From Zygaena filipendulae (Eukaryota > Arthropoda > Insecta > Lepidoptera > Zygaenidae), in contig OU015657.1 of the NCBI GenBank assembly GCA_907165275.2, forward strand, positions 10,377,001-10,441,000: a stretch of DNA of 64,000 nucleotides. The letters are read 5' to 3'. A program made the translations under genes and the position numbers. Positions 1 to 9,683 of the stretch are shown here, piece after piece (the first letter of the stretch is position 1; every line of letters begins with the position of its first letter). The notes under the pieces were generated by a model. It saw only the letters and a program-made list of their open reading frames with translations, ran no database searches and was not told the DNA's origin.

Positions 1-1170
1 TGCATAGTTATATTTAGTTACTTCAAATTCCACATTTTGGGACTCACCCATTATTTGACATTTTATGTTCACTTTACCTACTGTCTCAATAATTTTACCA
101 TCATAGTTGTATAATCTTAACATAGACTTTTCTATTGGAATTTTATATCTTTTACACAATATTTTCCCTATGACATTGCATTCAGCACCGGTGTCTAATT
201 TAAACATAATTGGCCTCTTATCATAGTCACTAAAATACACCGGCTCATACCAGCACTTATATGAATCACTTTCACTAACACTACCTATCAATAAATCTGT
301 TTTAATATGCTCTACTTCTTTTCTTGATCGACACATATTCGCAAAATGACCACGCTTCTGACAATGGTTGCATGTTTTACCATATGCTGGACACTTGTAT
401 CTATCATGACTCCTGCCACATTGTTGACATCTTCTCTCCATCCTATGATGTGAACCTCTTGAGTTTGATCTCATCCTTCGCTCACCTTGGCTTGTATCTT
501 GTCTATTTTGTACCTCCAATCTATGCCTAATCTCTGACTTGCCTCTGTTCTCTGCTCTTTGTCTAGTCTCTGATCTACCTCTGCTTTGTGATGGCCTTGA
601 TCTCTCATCATCCGCTGTAATCTTCTGTATTGATCTATCACCTTCCAACTGCTTCACTTGCTCAGCGGCTAACTCTGCTGCTTTACATATCTGGATTGTC
701 TTTTCTAATGTTAATTTCTGTTCTCTAAGTAATCTATCCTTCAATCTACTGTCTCTTATGCCAGCTATAATTCTATCTCTTATCAGTCTGTCTTTTAAGT
801 CACCAAAATTGCAACCAGTGCTTAGTTTCTTTAATTCTGTGAGATAAATGTCAAATGGTTCAGCCTCACCTTGATTTCTAGTGAAGAATATATGTGACTT
901 GATACACTCACTCTCGATTGGCACAAAATGGTCATGAAATTTTTGAATGAGTATTTCGTATGTTTTCTCCTCAGATTCCTCGAATGTTTGCGCTATTTCT
1001 ATACATTGCTCACCAATGCAATGCAACAATAATGCTACCTGTACACTTTGTTCCTTTTTATCCGCGCCGATGGCCGTTCTGTATATTTCAAACCTTTTCC
1101 GCCATTTTTTGAACTCTTCCGCACTTAGTTCCTTCAGGGCTTCTGGGGGTTTTATGCCCGCCCCATCCAT
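1..1170 (-). CDS. Gag-protease N-terminal part of a Gypsy-like polyprotein (partial)
   Basis: An uninterrupted frame of 390 codons runs from an ATG at 1170 to the window edge without a stop. Residues 1 to about 200 are a retrotransposon Gag region, helical and charged. It is followed by an Arg/Ser-rich linker (about 190-245) and two zinc knuckles: C248-x2-C-x3-H-x4-C260 and C267-x2-C-x4-H-x4-C280. An aspartic protease motif, LDTGAECNVIG, has its catalytic Asp at 326. Gag binds and packages the element RNA; the protease cuts the polyprotein. Reverse transcriptase, RNase H and integrase should follow to the left of the window. No frameshift or stop is seen in this part, so the copy may be young. 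Gag and protease lie in one frame. Confidence 0.85.
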   Translation of the reverse strand, partial: MDGAGIKPPEALKELSAEEFKKWRKRFEIYRTAIGADKKEQSVQVALLLHCIGEQCIEIAQTFEESEEKTYEILIQKFHDHFVPIESECIKSHIFFTRNQGEAEPFDIYLTELKKLSTGCNFGDLKDRLIRDRIIAGIRDSRLKDRLLREQKLTLEKTIQICKAAELAAEQVKQLEGDRSIQKITADDERSRPSQSRGRSETRQRAENRGKSEIRHRLEVQNRQDTSQGERRMRSNSRGSHHRMERRCQQCGRSHDRYKCPAYGKTCNHCQKRGHFANMCRSRKEVEHIKTDLLIGSVSESDSYKCWYEPVYFSDYDKRPIMFKLDTGAECNVIGKILCKRYKIPIEKSMLRLYNYDGKIIETVGKVNIKCQIMGESQNVEFEVTKYNYA

Positions 1171-1364
1171 ATTTCCTTTTTTCTTTTTAAAAACGCAGCG
1201 CCATGTTGTATTTTTATAATAATAAAACTAAATATGAATCAACAATTATGTTTAATAGGTAATAATCACAATTCACACAGAGTTACATGTTAACCATGAG
1301 GGCAGCCATAATGCTTCTCATTCTAATGGGGTTGCCAACTCATAATAAGTATACAAACATAACA
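1..1364 (-). mobile_element. Ty3/Gypsy-like LTR retrotransposon, 5' part, cut by the window edge
   Basis: On the minus strand the order is candidate LTR, primer-binding site, short leader, then a gag-protease reading frame that leaves the window still open. The inner LTR end is placed at 1204, where the minus strand reads ATACAACA and then TGGCGCTGCG; TGG straight after a terminal CA is the usual form of a tRNA primer-binding site. The outer LTR end is a guess at 1364 (minus strand TGTTATG), which would give a 160-bp LTR with TGTT/AACA ends. The second LTR lies outside the window, so neither end is proven. The short leader and gag type suggest a Mag-like lineage, but reverse transcriptase is not visible here. 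Confidence 0.6.
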
Positions 1365-1431
1365 GTATTATATCTACTTTGAACCGATTAGTAAGTAGGT
1401 AGCACATACTAATAATAATATTGCGTGCATT

Positions 1432-1800
1432 TTCATCTTTTGGAAGTAATCTGTAGGTTGTTATTTTTAACCTACTTCCAAAAACGAGGAGGTTCTTAAA
1501 AAAAAACATACATAGCCGATAATCGATATGTATGTTTTTTTCCCGATGACGGTTGGACCGATTTCGAAAATTCCTTTTTTGTTTGAAAGGGTATACCTAC
1601 TTCCAAGTTGGTCCCATTGGGACCAAGTCGGGATCTGATGATGGGATCTTGGAGAAATCGAGGGAACTCTTCAAATATTATATGCACATCTATAGCGATT
1701 TGGATATTTTTCTTATAGTAAATCAATGATTTGCTTTCGGAAAGCAAAATTTGGACAAGTGGAACTGATGAGGACCAACAGATGGTCATCGAAACTACTC
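1432..1800. repeat. Interspersed repeat with ACTTCCAAAA ends
   Basis: It opens with a small inverted repeat (TTTTGGAAGT ... ACTTCCAAAA) followed by GAGGAGGTTCTT. Then comes a stretch typical of a widespread lepidopteran noncoding repeat: GGTTGGACCGATTTCGAAAA, a GGTCCCATTGGGACC palindrome, and a block ending in GGTCATCGAAAC. Shorter relatives sharing the GACTTCCAAAAA and GGAGGTTC parts are at 12826-12912 and 37951-38035. The weak minus-strand reading frames crossing it look like chance. Confidence 0.55.
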
Positions 1801-2471
1801 AATAATACGTATTTTACGAGTTTAATATGGTTACTAAACAAGTTATGCTCGTCACAATGCATACGGCGATGGTGAAGTAGGTACCAGGAGAACTCAACAA
1901 TTAACGTCCCTGCACTGGGAAAAGCAATATTTTGTAAAGGGAGATAAGGTAGATACTTACCCACTTTAACTTGACGTAGGTTGCGGAAAGCCGTCACAAA
2001 TTAGGGAAAAGTGTAAATAAGGAGGCAAACTGACCATACTATAATAGCTAGTGACTAGTATAACTCACGCGTGTTTTAACAGCTGCATTAAACTAGTGAG
2101 TACCTAATGAGTGTGTTTTATGAAAGAGTGTGTTGGAAAAAATACTATCGCAAATACCTAGGTATTTCGTGTAACTATTAACTACAATATGTTGAACATA
2201 CAAATCATGAAGCATTAAGTTTTTGTGAACTAAAATTAGGACGAAATATTATTACGAACTTCTCGAGTACCTACCTACTTATTCACGATGTGACCAGCCA
2301 ATAAAATGTCATATTTGTGAAAAGAAAAATCTTTGAATCAATCATCAAAGTAAAAAAATATTCCATAGTGGTTATATTATCTTTGAGTTATTTTCCCTTT
2401 ATCATTAACAATCACTACATTTCATTACGAAGTATCGTTTATAACAATATCCACATTCAGCAAGGAGATAA
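1801..2471. other. Upstream region of the MDH1B-like gene, no feature recognised
   Basis: AT-rich DNA with several TACCTACC words. It must contain the promoter and 5' UTR of the gene starting at 2472, but I see no convincing TATA box or initiator and do not mark one. Confidence 0.4.
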
Positions 2472-5093
2472 ATGACTTTCCTTATTGTAATAGCTGGAGA
2501 GACACAATGTGAATTGTTTGCCGAAATATGTTTAGTGGCAGATTACTTGGCTAAACAGCTACCTAATTTTTGCTATGAACGGATTGAAAAGTCTGTACTA
2601 GAGTGGCAGGTGAGGTAAATTATATAGGTACCTACATAGATACATACAATATCATTAGGTGAGGTACCTACCTATAGTCAGCCAAGGAAATATTTTTCAG
2701 TTGCGCCTTTTTTATTAGAACTAAACTACTGGTTTAAGATCAAAATGTGCACCGATAATGATGATCAAACGATAATCATCGCAATACTTTTATTTTGTCA
2801 TCCGCTAATTTTATTTATGCAACTACTTACCTACCTCTTTGCTGTATTTGAATGAAATTAAATTTTACAGACCTGGCTATGTAAAGTAAACCAGAAGAAC
2901 AAGTGGCATCACATAAACTCACCTATCATATGGAAAGAGCTCCTTTTAAAAGGCAGTAAACCTTATTACATTGGTGGAGCTTCCGACTTTTTGGAATATT
3001 GTTATTCTTATTACCACTTCGATGTTTTCTTAGCCTGTGAAAAATTCGTAGGACTATCGGCTAATTTTTCTCAGTTTAAGAAGAAGTTAAAAAATGAGAA
3101 CGAAAGAATACCTGACAAATCAGTCTTATGTGAAAGTGGAAATCAGCTTCCGCACACTCAATTCACTGTTTGTATTTCGGGTGCTGGTTTACCTTTGACA
3201 ATGCATCTCATCTCTGGATTATTGGAAATGGCGACCGATGATTATTGTATATCTAAAATATTCATTTACGATGGTATTTGCTCAAAAAATTTTTTGGAGT
3301 ATGTTCAGCAAGAATGTGGATATATAGAAACAAATCATCCTGGGAAAATAGTTCGATTCGTAGAAAAAATTGGAGGAGCTCTTACAAATACTGATCTGTT
3401 TATAATTTTAGATCATGTACCCTTTGAGTAAGTGATCAGTAAACTAGTAAAATGCTAAAAATTTAATTATTCCGTTAGAAATATCGAGTAAGCGTGTATC
3501 CGCAATTTGCAGTCTCATCTAGCCCGGAACCTGAGTCCTACATCGTGCACTATGGTGGTCGCCTTTAGTTATTTTGATGTATGGTGGTAGTGAGGATATT
3601 ATGATAGTTGGAAGTGGTTACCCACATGCATATCGGATAATGCATTTTCATATACCTATTGACTATTCCCCTGTCCATGTGCTGTACCTACCTACCCACA
3701 AAATGTTTAGATAGGTATTTATATCTCCTTGTTTCGTATTTCCAAGGAGGTTGGTACATATCGAAAAAACCTTTAAAAGAAGAAAATACCTAGGTACCCA
3801 ACGATTGAAGCTGGATGTCCCTATTGCTATAAATTATACTAGGACGTATCTTTCTTTATTAAAGTTCTTTTTTCTTTATTTCAGTAATGCTAAACCAATA
3901 GGAGATTGGCTTCATGCGAATGAGGTCAAAATGAATAAAATAGCTCTCATGATAAATGCTTCGGCGTCTCGTAAAATGCGGATACTTTTTCCGAACCTGG
4001 GACCTGCTTGTTACAATGCTACTGTTCTTATGCATTCTGTGAATGAAGCGTATAGAACCAATATTGCCGTGGCTACTTCTGATATAGGTTTGGAGGTAGC
4101 TCCATTCATCGCGGAAATAGCTGATATCCCTTTACAGAATATATTTTGTCCACCTGTTTGGGGCTTTGTAGGCATCAACCATTTATCAGACATTAAAACA
4201 ACTATTCATAAATATAACGCATTCGAACCATATAACCGATTTCTAAGAGTTAGAAATTCTACATTGAAAATCGGATCACTAACACCTGAAATGAGAACAC
4301 TGGAATACTTGGTTTATTTTGATGAAACGTTGTGGATAAAAATAGCCGAACAGAGGGTAGGTACTACTTCTTAATAAAACTACCCATCTAATGATTCGTG
4401 TGTCAACTGTGGCACACACAGAAGCCGGAGGCGAAGCGAAGGCGAAGGCGTGCATTTTGTATCGTTTAAGTTTGTATGAAGCACTACACACTCGACGAGC
4501 TACTACTACTGTGTGTAGTGCTCGTCTTCGCTTCGCCTCCGGCTTCTGTGTGTGGTGGCTTTTATGCGCAAATAAATCGTAACTTAGAACTAAATAATAT
4601 ATTTACCTGTGTATTATTATTACAGAAAAAATGTGATGAAATGCAAGTACCCTTAAATAAAGCGGTATCTCTTCTCAACACTGTAAAACTTTGGCTATTT
4701 GGTCCTCGCTCTAATAATATTGTTAGCCTTGGCATTCAATGTGATGGTAAAATATTATTCAAATATTGTTCAGTGTAGTTAATATTAACATAGTAGTGTT
4801 TTAAGTAAGCATAGGTAGGTAAAAATACCACGAGCTATGATATCTCTTTTGTTTAAGGATCTTTTGGATTAACATTCAATGGAATTTTCTCTCAACCAGC
4901 TAGATTTTTAAATGGAAAATGGATTCCAGCTAGTGATTTTATGTGTCCAAAAGATTCCCAAATTAAGTTAGCATATTTGGAAGAAATGGCTAATCTCGTT
5001 ATGAAACTAGATGAAAAAGAATTGCCTGAAATTATCCCATTCCATCCCTGTTCGTGTAAAAGAAAATACTTTACTAAAAAAGAAGTTTGGTAG
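2472..5093 (+). CDS. MDH1B: Malate dehydrogenase 1B-like protein, five exons
   Basis: Joined exons 2472-2609, 2871-3427, 3885-4356, 4626-4746 and 4858-5093 give 507 residues plus a TAG stop. All introns are GT-AG and phases agree across every junction (0, 2, 0, 1). The start is the ATG at 2472, giving MTFLIVIAGE. The order of conserved blocks matches animal MDH1B, about 518 residues in human: NSPIIWKELL near 62-71, IGGASDFLEY near 79-88, a Rossmann-type turn ISGAG at 148-152, an acidic strand end FIYD at 177-180, WGFVGIN in the C-terminal domain, then IVSLGIQCDG and SFGLTFNGIFS. The true MDH catalytic motifs (R-x3-LD, GNHS) are not seen; the stretch expected to hold GNHS reads PPVWGFVGIN. Malate oxidation is therefore doubtful and the role is unknown. 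MDH1B is testis-enriched in mammals; expression here cannot be judged. The reconstruction depends on splice sites, not on one continuous frame. Confidence 0.88.
4413..4554. repeat. Long-armed inverted repeat in intron 3 of the MDH1B-like gene
   Basis: Arms 4413-4444 and 4523-4554 match at 31 of 32 positions (arm starts CACACACAGAAGCCGGAGGC). Inside them is a second perfect 11-bp pair, GCACTACACAC at 4481-4491 and its complement at 4511-4521. The GC-rich arms stand out from the AT-rich intron. It may be a foldback element or MITE remnant; no target duplication was identified. Confidence 0.8.
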
Positions 5094-5117
5094 ATCTTTT
5101 TATCATCTTCGAATATT

Positions 5118-5502
5118 GGCCGATTTACACTTCCATAAGTAGCAAGTAAGTTCAACCTACCAACTTACTTAATCAAAAACGTCCAACGTGAGCAACGTCC
5201 ATGGAATTAATTCCATGGCAACGTCCAAACAGTGAGCGTAAGTAATTAAGTTTAATAATACATTTCTTCTTTACTTACTCTTGCCGGCCGCCGTTCACAA
5301 GGCGACAAGTAGTAGTAGTATGTATGTAATAAGTTGGCGGGGAGCGGGAGACGAAGCGGGCGGGTGTACGCGCTACTGTCCTGTCCAAAAAATAGAACTG
5401 GTTTCTTTCTATTCTATCCTGCGGCAAGTTGCTACTTAATCACTTACTTGCTGGCCGGCGTCCACACGTGTTTTTACTCACATATGGAAGTGTAAACCGG
5501 CC
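5118..5502. mobile_element. MITE-like element just downstream of the MDH1B-like stop codon
   Basis: Terminal inverted repeats match at 19 of 20: GGCCGATTTACACTTCCATA at 5118-5137 and the complement of GGCCGGTTTACACTTCCATA at 5483-5502. Subterminal AGCAAGTAAGT is also mirrored near 5440-5455. The bases next to the ends (ATT left, ATA right) allow only a doubtful 3-bp target duplication. GGCC ends with a 3-bp site would fit PIF/Harbinger-type MITEs. It begins 25 bp after the stop and so probably lies in the 3' UTR. Confidence 0.6.
5178..5227. repeat. AACGTCCA triplicate around a perfect palindrome
   Basis: AACGTCCA occurs at 5178, 5194 and 5220. The last two flank the 20-bp perfect palindrome CCATGGAATTAATTCCATGG at 5199-5218. 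It lies inside the MITE at 5118-5502 and is probably element-internal structure rather than an operator. Confidence 0.7.
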
Positions 5503-5889
5503 ATAACTTATGTCTAACGTACCTTTCTTTCTTTTTTCTTTTTTATGGACTTTCGCATATAATGCATTTAGCCAGTTTCAAGTAAATTTATTATATCGAT
5601 GGCTGTATTTTCTATTAAAAAGCTTCGTTGTACGGTTTGAAATTGCAAGCCACGGTAGGTACTATAGCTTGCAAGAACTTTCTCGGAGCTCTTGGAGGAA
5701 ACCGAAGAAATCAGCTCGAAATGTCTTATTATTATATCTTCTGAGCATATACAAAACCGACTATGATAATTATTGTCCAATACAGCACTATTTTTAACAA
5801 TTTTTTATCGTCATTAAAATAAATGACCGAACCACCGCGCGTAAATGATCTTTGATTCCCGCCAAAAAACTCCTAGCGTATCCATCTAA
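5503..5889. other. AT-rich spacer, nothing recognised
   Basis: No gene or repeat recognised. An AATAAA at 5819 lies about 730 bp after the MDH1B-like stop and is too remote to call as its polyadenylation signal. Confidence 0.4.
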
Positions 5890-6845
5890 TCTTTTTTTTT
5901 TACACGATGAGGGGAAAATCCCTAACGCACCTCTGCCAACACGTGCGGGCAGGGAGTGTTCGATTTGCACGGACTAAAAACCCCTCCTCCATGCCACTCA
6001 TTGCGGTGACTGCCTGGGACTGTCTGATAATGCATCAGGCAGCCGCTGAGTGCTCCGTACTGCTCTTTCCAGCTGGCGCTCGTGAATCTCCTTCTGTTTC
6101 ATGATCGGGGTGATGAAGGCCCTGATGCGGTTCCAAGAAGCTTCGCCTCTCAGCTTCACCTCGACCGTGTTGTCTTTGTTGATGTTCTCCCCGATGTCCT
6201 TTTCGACCAACGCACGTTCGTGGTCGAACTTGGGGCACAGGAATAGTGTGTGCTCAGTTGAATCGACTTCTGCACAGAACCAGCTCTCGTCTGTGGCGGA
6301 CTTTCCTATTCTCTTCCTGTAACTATTAAACACTCCATGGCCAGAGAGGCACTGAGAAGTGTAGTAGTCCAGCATTCCAAAACGACGCTGGGACCAAGCC
6401 CGAACGTCTGGCAGAATCGCCTTAGTCCATAGACCCTTTTCAGGTTCTCTCCATTGTTCCTGCCATTCCACCAGTGTAATGCGTTTCTGTACTGCTCTCA
6501 TCTTGTTGGTCTTTGGAGTCAGCTTGTATATGCGACATGACTCAGCTATTGTTAATCGGATCAGTATTATGCCTGCTATTGCCATTGACGCCTCGTAAAA
6601 ACAGTCCGGTACAGGCACGCCACTCGGATCGCTGCGAGTCTATCACAGCTGTCAAGCTGCATCCTGCCTTTGCCATATTTAAGTCCCTCGCACCTGCAGA
6701 CTGGAGCCCCGTAGCAGAGAATCGACCTCATGACTCCAGCCAGAAGCCTCCACTTTATGGTTCGCGGCCCCTCGATGCGAGGCATCAGCCGCAGTCTTCG
6801 CGGTTGTTCCCTTATGTGTGGGAGAAAAAAGTTGTCTTCGTCTCA
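5890..6845 (-). mobile_element. 5'-truncated R1-clade non-LTR retrotransposon
   Basis: On the minus strand it runs from the C-terminal part of a reverse transcriptase ORF through about 100 bp of 3' UTR to a short poly(A), seen as the T run at 5892-5901. The 3' UTR holds AGGAGGGGTTTTTAGT and a GGGATTTTCCCCTCAT-like block that I associate with R1-type elements of Lepidoptera. The 5' end is placed only roughly where similarity to the coding region fades. No clear target duplication was found. Confidence 0.7.
5998..6838 (-). pseudogene. R1-type LINE ORF2 remnant (C-terminal region)
   Basis: Two frames join into one protein tail. The upstream part (about 6838-6620) gives LPHIREQPRRLRLMPRIEGP, then RSILCYGAPV, the post-catalytic part of an R1-clade reverse transcriptase. 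The downstream part (6618-5998) gives YTSQCLSGHGVFNSYRKRIG and then FCAEVDSTEHTLFLCP, the terminal cysteine-histidine domain of R1/TRAS/SART-like LINEs, in which one expected cysteine is missing. A frameshift lies near 6590-6620, and the whole endonuclease and RT catalytic core are absent. It is a dead copy. Confidence 0.8.
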
Positions 6846-7286
6846 TCTTGGCTAGGCGTTAGTAATGTACCAACTTAATTTTAGAGACAGAAAGCTATCG
6901 ATCGTAACAATGGATGGTAAAAAAAAAATGTCCAAACAGATCATTATTATCTATTTCCATTTCTTTATTTTGTCGATGACAGTTCGTGCCTAATATTGTG
7001 GTGTCTGCCAGTCTGCCTAATAGTGATCCATTAGTGATGAAAAGTGTGTGGAAACAGTGAAATAAGATGAGACGAGGTCTTCGCTGGGAGGACATCGTTT
7101 TACTAGATAACTTCCTACAGAGTATTCCATTAAGGTCCAAATGTGAAAAATTGCTTCCAGAACTCCCAGTAAAGCATTGAAATTCATCTTATCAATAACT
7201 TCTGAATAGAAAACATATGAACTGACTGTATGGACACGATTCCGACGATTCCTTCGCTTTGTTTGAGGTCAGTTGTCACAAGTGCT
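6846..7286. other. Spacer upstream of the signal-peptide exon
   Basis: Mixed-composition DNA without a supportable gene. It may hold distal promoter sequence for the exon at 7753. Confidence 0.35.
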
Positions 7287-7330
7287 GCTGTCACTGTCAA
7301 TATGACATAGGTCATATCGACAGTGACAGC
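7287..7330. promoter_or_regulatory. 44-bp dyad upstream of the signal-peptide exon
   Basis: The outer arms GCTGTCACTGTC and GACAGTGACAGC pair perfectly and enclose ATATGAC/GTCATAT with a 4-nt loop; one position is unpaired. It lies about 420 bp before the ATG at 7753 and next to a GC-rich stretch (7355-7425). A protein-binding dyad or a hairpin is possible; the function is inferred from position only. Confidence 0.4.
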
Positions 7331-7752
7331 TAAAGTCTAGTCTCTAGTCCTTGACTCTGCGGCGGCGTTAGCGACTTGCGCCTTGCGAGATGCGAGGCGA
7401 AAAGGCGAGTTGCGAGTTGCGACATGAATGAAAAAAAAGTTTAGTGTACTATCTATGTTTAGTGTTGAACGAAACGTCCCGTAGATCGTTTGTGTTTGTT
7501 GTGAGCGGAGTATGTTATGACGTGCAGCGACTGTCTTTGTTTTAATAACATTATCTACTTTTAATTTGTAGCTTGTAAAGACATTGACGATGTGATAAAT
7601 CGCTCTCACCATGTTGTTAGTAGTAGATATAAATGCGACATGAAATTTTCCAAAGCATGAGTGTGCCATTGAGACTCATTAACATAGTTAGGTATTCCTA
7701 TTGGTTATGTTGTGTGAATGTTGTGCCAATAATGAGATAGTGGAGTGTTGTG

Positions 7753-7840
7753 ATGTGTTCGTGGGTGATGTGGGGTGCGCTATGGGTCGTGGCGGCGGTG
7801 GCTGCGACGCCGCTGGAGCCTGCGGCACACTCTCCGCAAG
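7753..7840 (+). CDS. First coding exon with signal peptide; rest of the gene not found
   Basis: The ATG at 7753 opens 29 codons plus one base, ending at CAAG|GTGAGAGG, a strong splice donor (phase 1). The peptide starts MCSWVMWGALWVVAAVAA, a classical signal sequence with a hydrophobic core and small residues before the likely cut after about residue 18, followed by TPLEPAAHSPQ. Read without splicing, the frame stops after ten more residues, which favours splicing. GC content rises sharply over the exon, unlike the flanks. The protein is presumably secreted or a type I membrane protein. No second exon was recognised in the remaining 56 kb, so the first intron may be very long, as in many insect cell-surface genes; the family cannot be named. 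Confidence 0.55.
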
Positions 7841-8887
7841 GTGAGAGGAGCCTTGTCGTCATGGCATAACCGACCTACGCTGATACAATCATGTTTGCAT
7901 TGTGTTTGCATGTATTATCGCCTTGAAGCTTGTGCACACTGTAGAGAGCTTACCTAATCTGTTTATATTTTTGGTAAAATTGAAACTTGCATGATTTCCA
8001 AATAAACAATTTTGCAACTTTGATTTAGCATTTTTAGTTAGTACCTATTTAAAAAATTATTAAAAGCATCCTTGCTTGTTATAAATTGAATGGGGTTGGA
8101 TAAAACTATAAAAAATATACTTTAATTGAAAGAACTTTATTGAACAAGCAATGCCTCAATTCCCTCTCTCTTGTTAATATTATTTTGTTAGTTCAGCAAA
8201 AGTATGACTTGGTGGGTTTTCTTGACTTTTAAAATTACTAGTTCATTAATTTTAAAAACAAACTGTTTGGCCAAATCGAGTTATATATGTATTGGTTTTT
8301 ATGAGTAATAACTACAACTCCATTAGGCTTACAATAGTATATATTCTATAGAAAATACACTTAGTAGATAGAGCTTATAAGTTCAACTGTTTCATAGTTT
8401 CTTACATTACATATCTATACATCTACATTTATCTAATAAGTAAAATCATAGTGTCTGTTTTTAATGTCGATATAATAGCTTTTAAAAATGCATTTTTATT
8501 GCCATCCCTTTACTATCATGATCTTTGACAGACATGCTCCTGGGACTATTCAACCAAAAACTACATCATTATATCCTAATGCGATTGCGTTTACAGCTAG
8601 ATATAGGTACAGACACGAAACAGACAATTTATAATACACCTTGATTATATGTTACTTATACCCTCAATCAGTAATATTATGTTACAAACAAACTACTTGA
8701 TTGACTTTTATTTTTATTAGATTAAATTATAATTTTTATATTAGAAATAAGCATTCCCAAGACTAAGAGGAATCATGCCTAAAGTGTGTGGTCTGGTGGT
8801 CATGTTCTCGTAGCCTTCACTTATGACTACAAAAATGTCACAGTGAAAGGTTTAAAATTCTATACTACTGTCGGTTTTTTTGTCTAA
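7841..8887. other. AT-rich region after the signal-peptide exon, probably intron
   Basis: No exon, RNA gene or clear repeat seen. Confidence 0.35.
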
Positions 8888-8942
8888 TGTCTGAAATGGT
8901 TGGAGCGATTTGACAGGGACTATCATAGGCAGATAGCTGATT
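8888..8942. repeat. Fragment of an RTE-like tail
   Basis: TCTGAAATGGTTGGAGCGAT followed by GGCAGATAGCTGATTTT matches the stretch at 54196-54252 almost word for word. There the same words sit inside a minus-oriented CCGCGG-family copy. Confidence 0.5.
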
Positions 8943-9188
8943 TTTTTACGTAATCAAAAAATAACAGTGATACATTGAGCTGAAATTTTGTGTGACGTCA
9001 CTACCTAGTTTAGTTTGTATATGGCTTATACCAAACAATGATGTCATGAGCCCCCACCCTAAACTTTAATGTGCTTTATCCTATTTTCATCAATTTGAAA
9101 AAGCAAAAACTATGTGTCTATTATTTATTATTTTGTAACTGACAGACTAATTAGAATTTTGATTTCCTAAGTTATCAACATTTCTATT
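8941..9188. repeat. Interspersed repeat, copy 1 of 2 in the window
   Basis: It aligns along its whole length with 34503-34746 in the same orientation. Shared blocks include ACGTAATCAAAAAATAAC, GATACATTGAG, GTGACGTCACTA, GCCCCCACCCT and GACTAATTAGAATTTT, with the closing words CAACATTTCTATT. Both copies carry the CRE-like palindrome TGACGTCA. No coding capacity. Confidence 0.75.
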
Positions 9189-9602
9189 GAATGAAACTGT
9201 TCACATATTAAATGAAACAAGGTAATAGTGTCTTTACGTGGAAATATTCAATTGCAACGCAAATAAATAAAGACTTACTGTTAGTAAGACTGGTAGTAAG
9301 AGTAACCAAGGAAGAAAATCTATAAAGGCTGTCAAAAGGTAGACAAATAATAAAATAATAAGAACAAGAATACCAATATTCATGTTTAATGTAATAATTA
9401 ATAGTTTTATTTTATTATATACTGCAGCATGTTAAATATACATGCTACATATACAACAAAAATACCTGCAATAAATAATTTAGTTTCACGTACTAGATTT
9501 TCAATAATAGATAAAATACACTATAGGTAGATGTTATAATATACGTATTTATTGTTTTTTTATCATTAGTATTATTATAAAAAATATAAATCTTAAAGAA
9601 AA

Positions 9603-9604
<2 letters not shown>
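9189..9604. other. AT-rich spacer
   Basis: Nothing recognised apart from AT-rich runs. Confidence 0.35.
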
Positions 9605-9675
<71 letters not shown>

Positions 9676-9683
9676 TATATATT
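9605..9683. repeat. (AT)n microsatellite
   Basis: About 33 uninterrupted AT units, then an AAAT interruption at 9671 and a short continuation. Confidence 0.95.

Noticed and set aside
3751..3884. N-terminal extension of the frame covering MDH1B exon 3
   Set aside because: It lies in intron 2; the TTTCAG acceptor at 3884 and the phase-2 junction give the family sequence directly.
5890..6860. Target duplication for the R1-like fragment
   Set aside because: Only a 5-6 base resemblance (CATCT) between the flanks, too short to accept, and the 5' end is uncertain.
9605..9683. CRISPR-like or satellite array
   Set aside because: A plain AT dinucleotide microsatellite; no spacer-repeat structure anywhere in the window.
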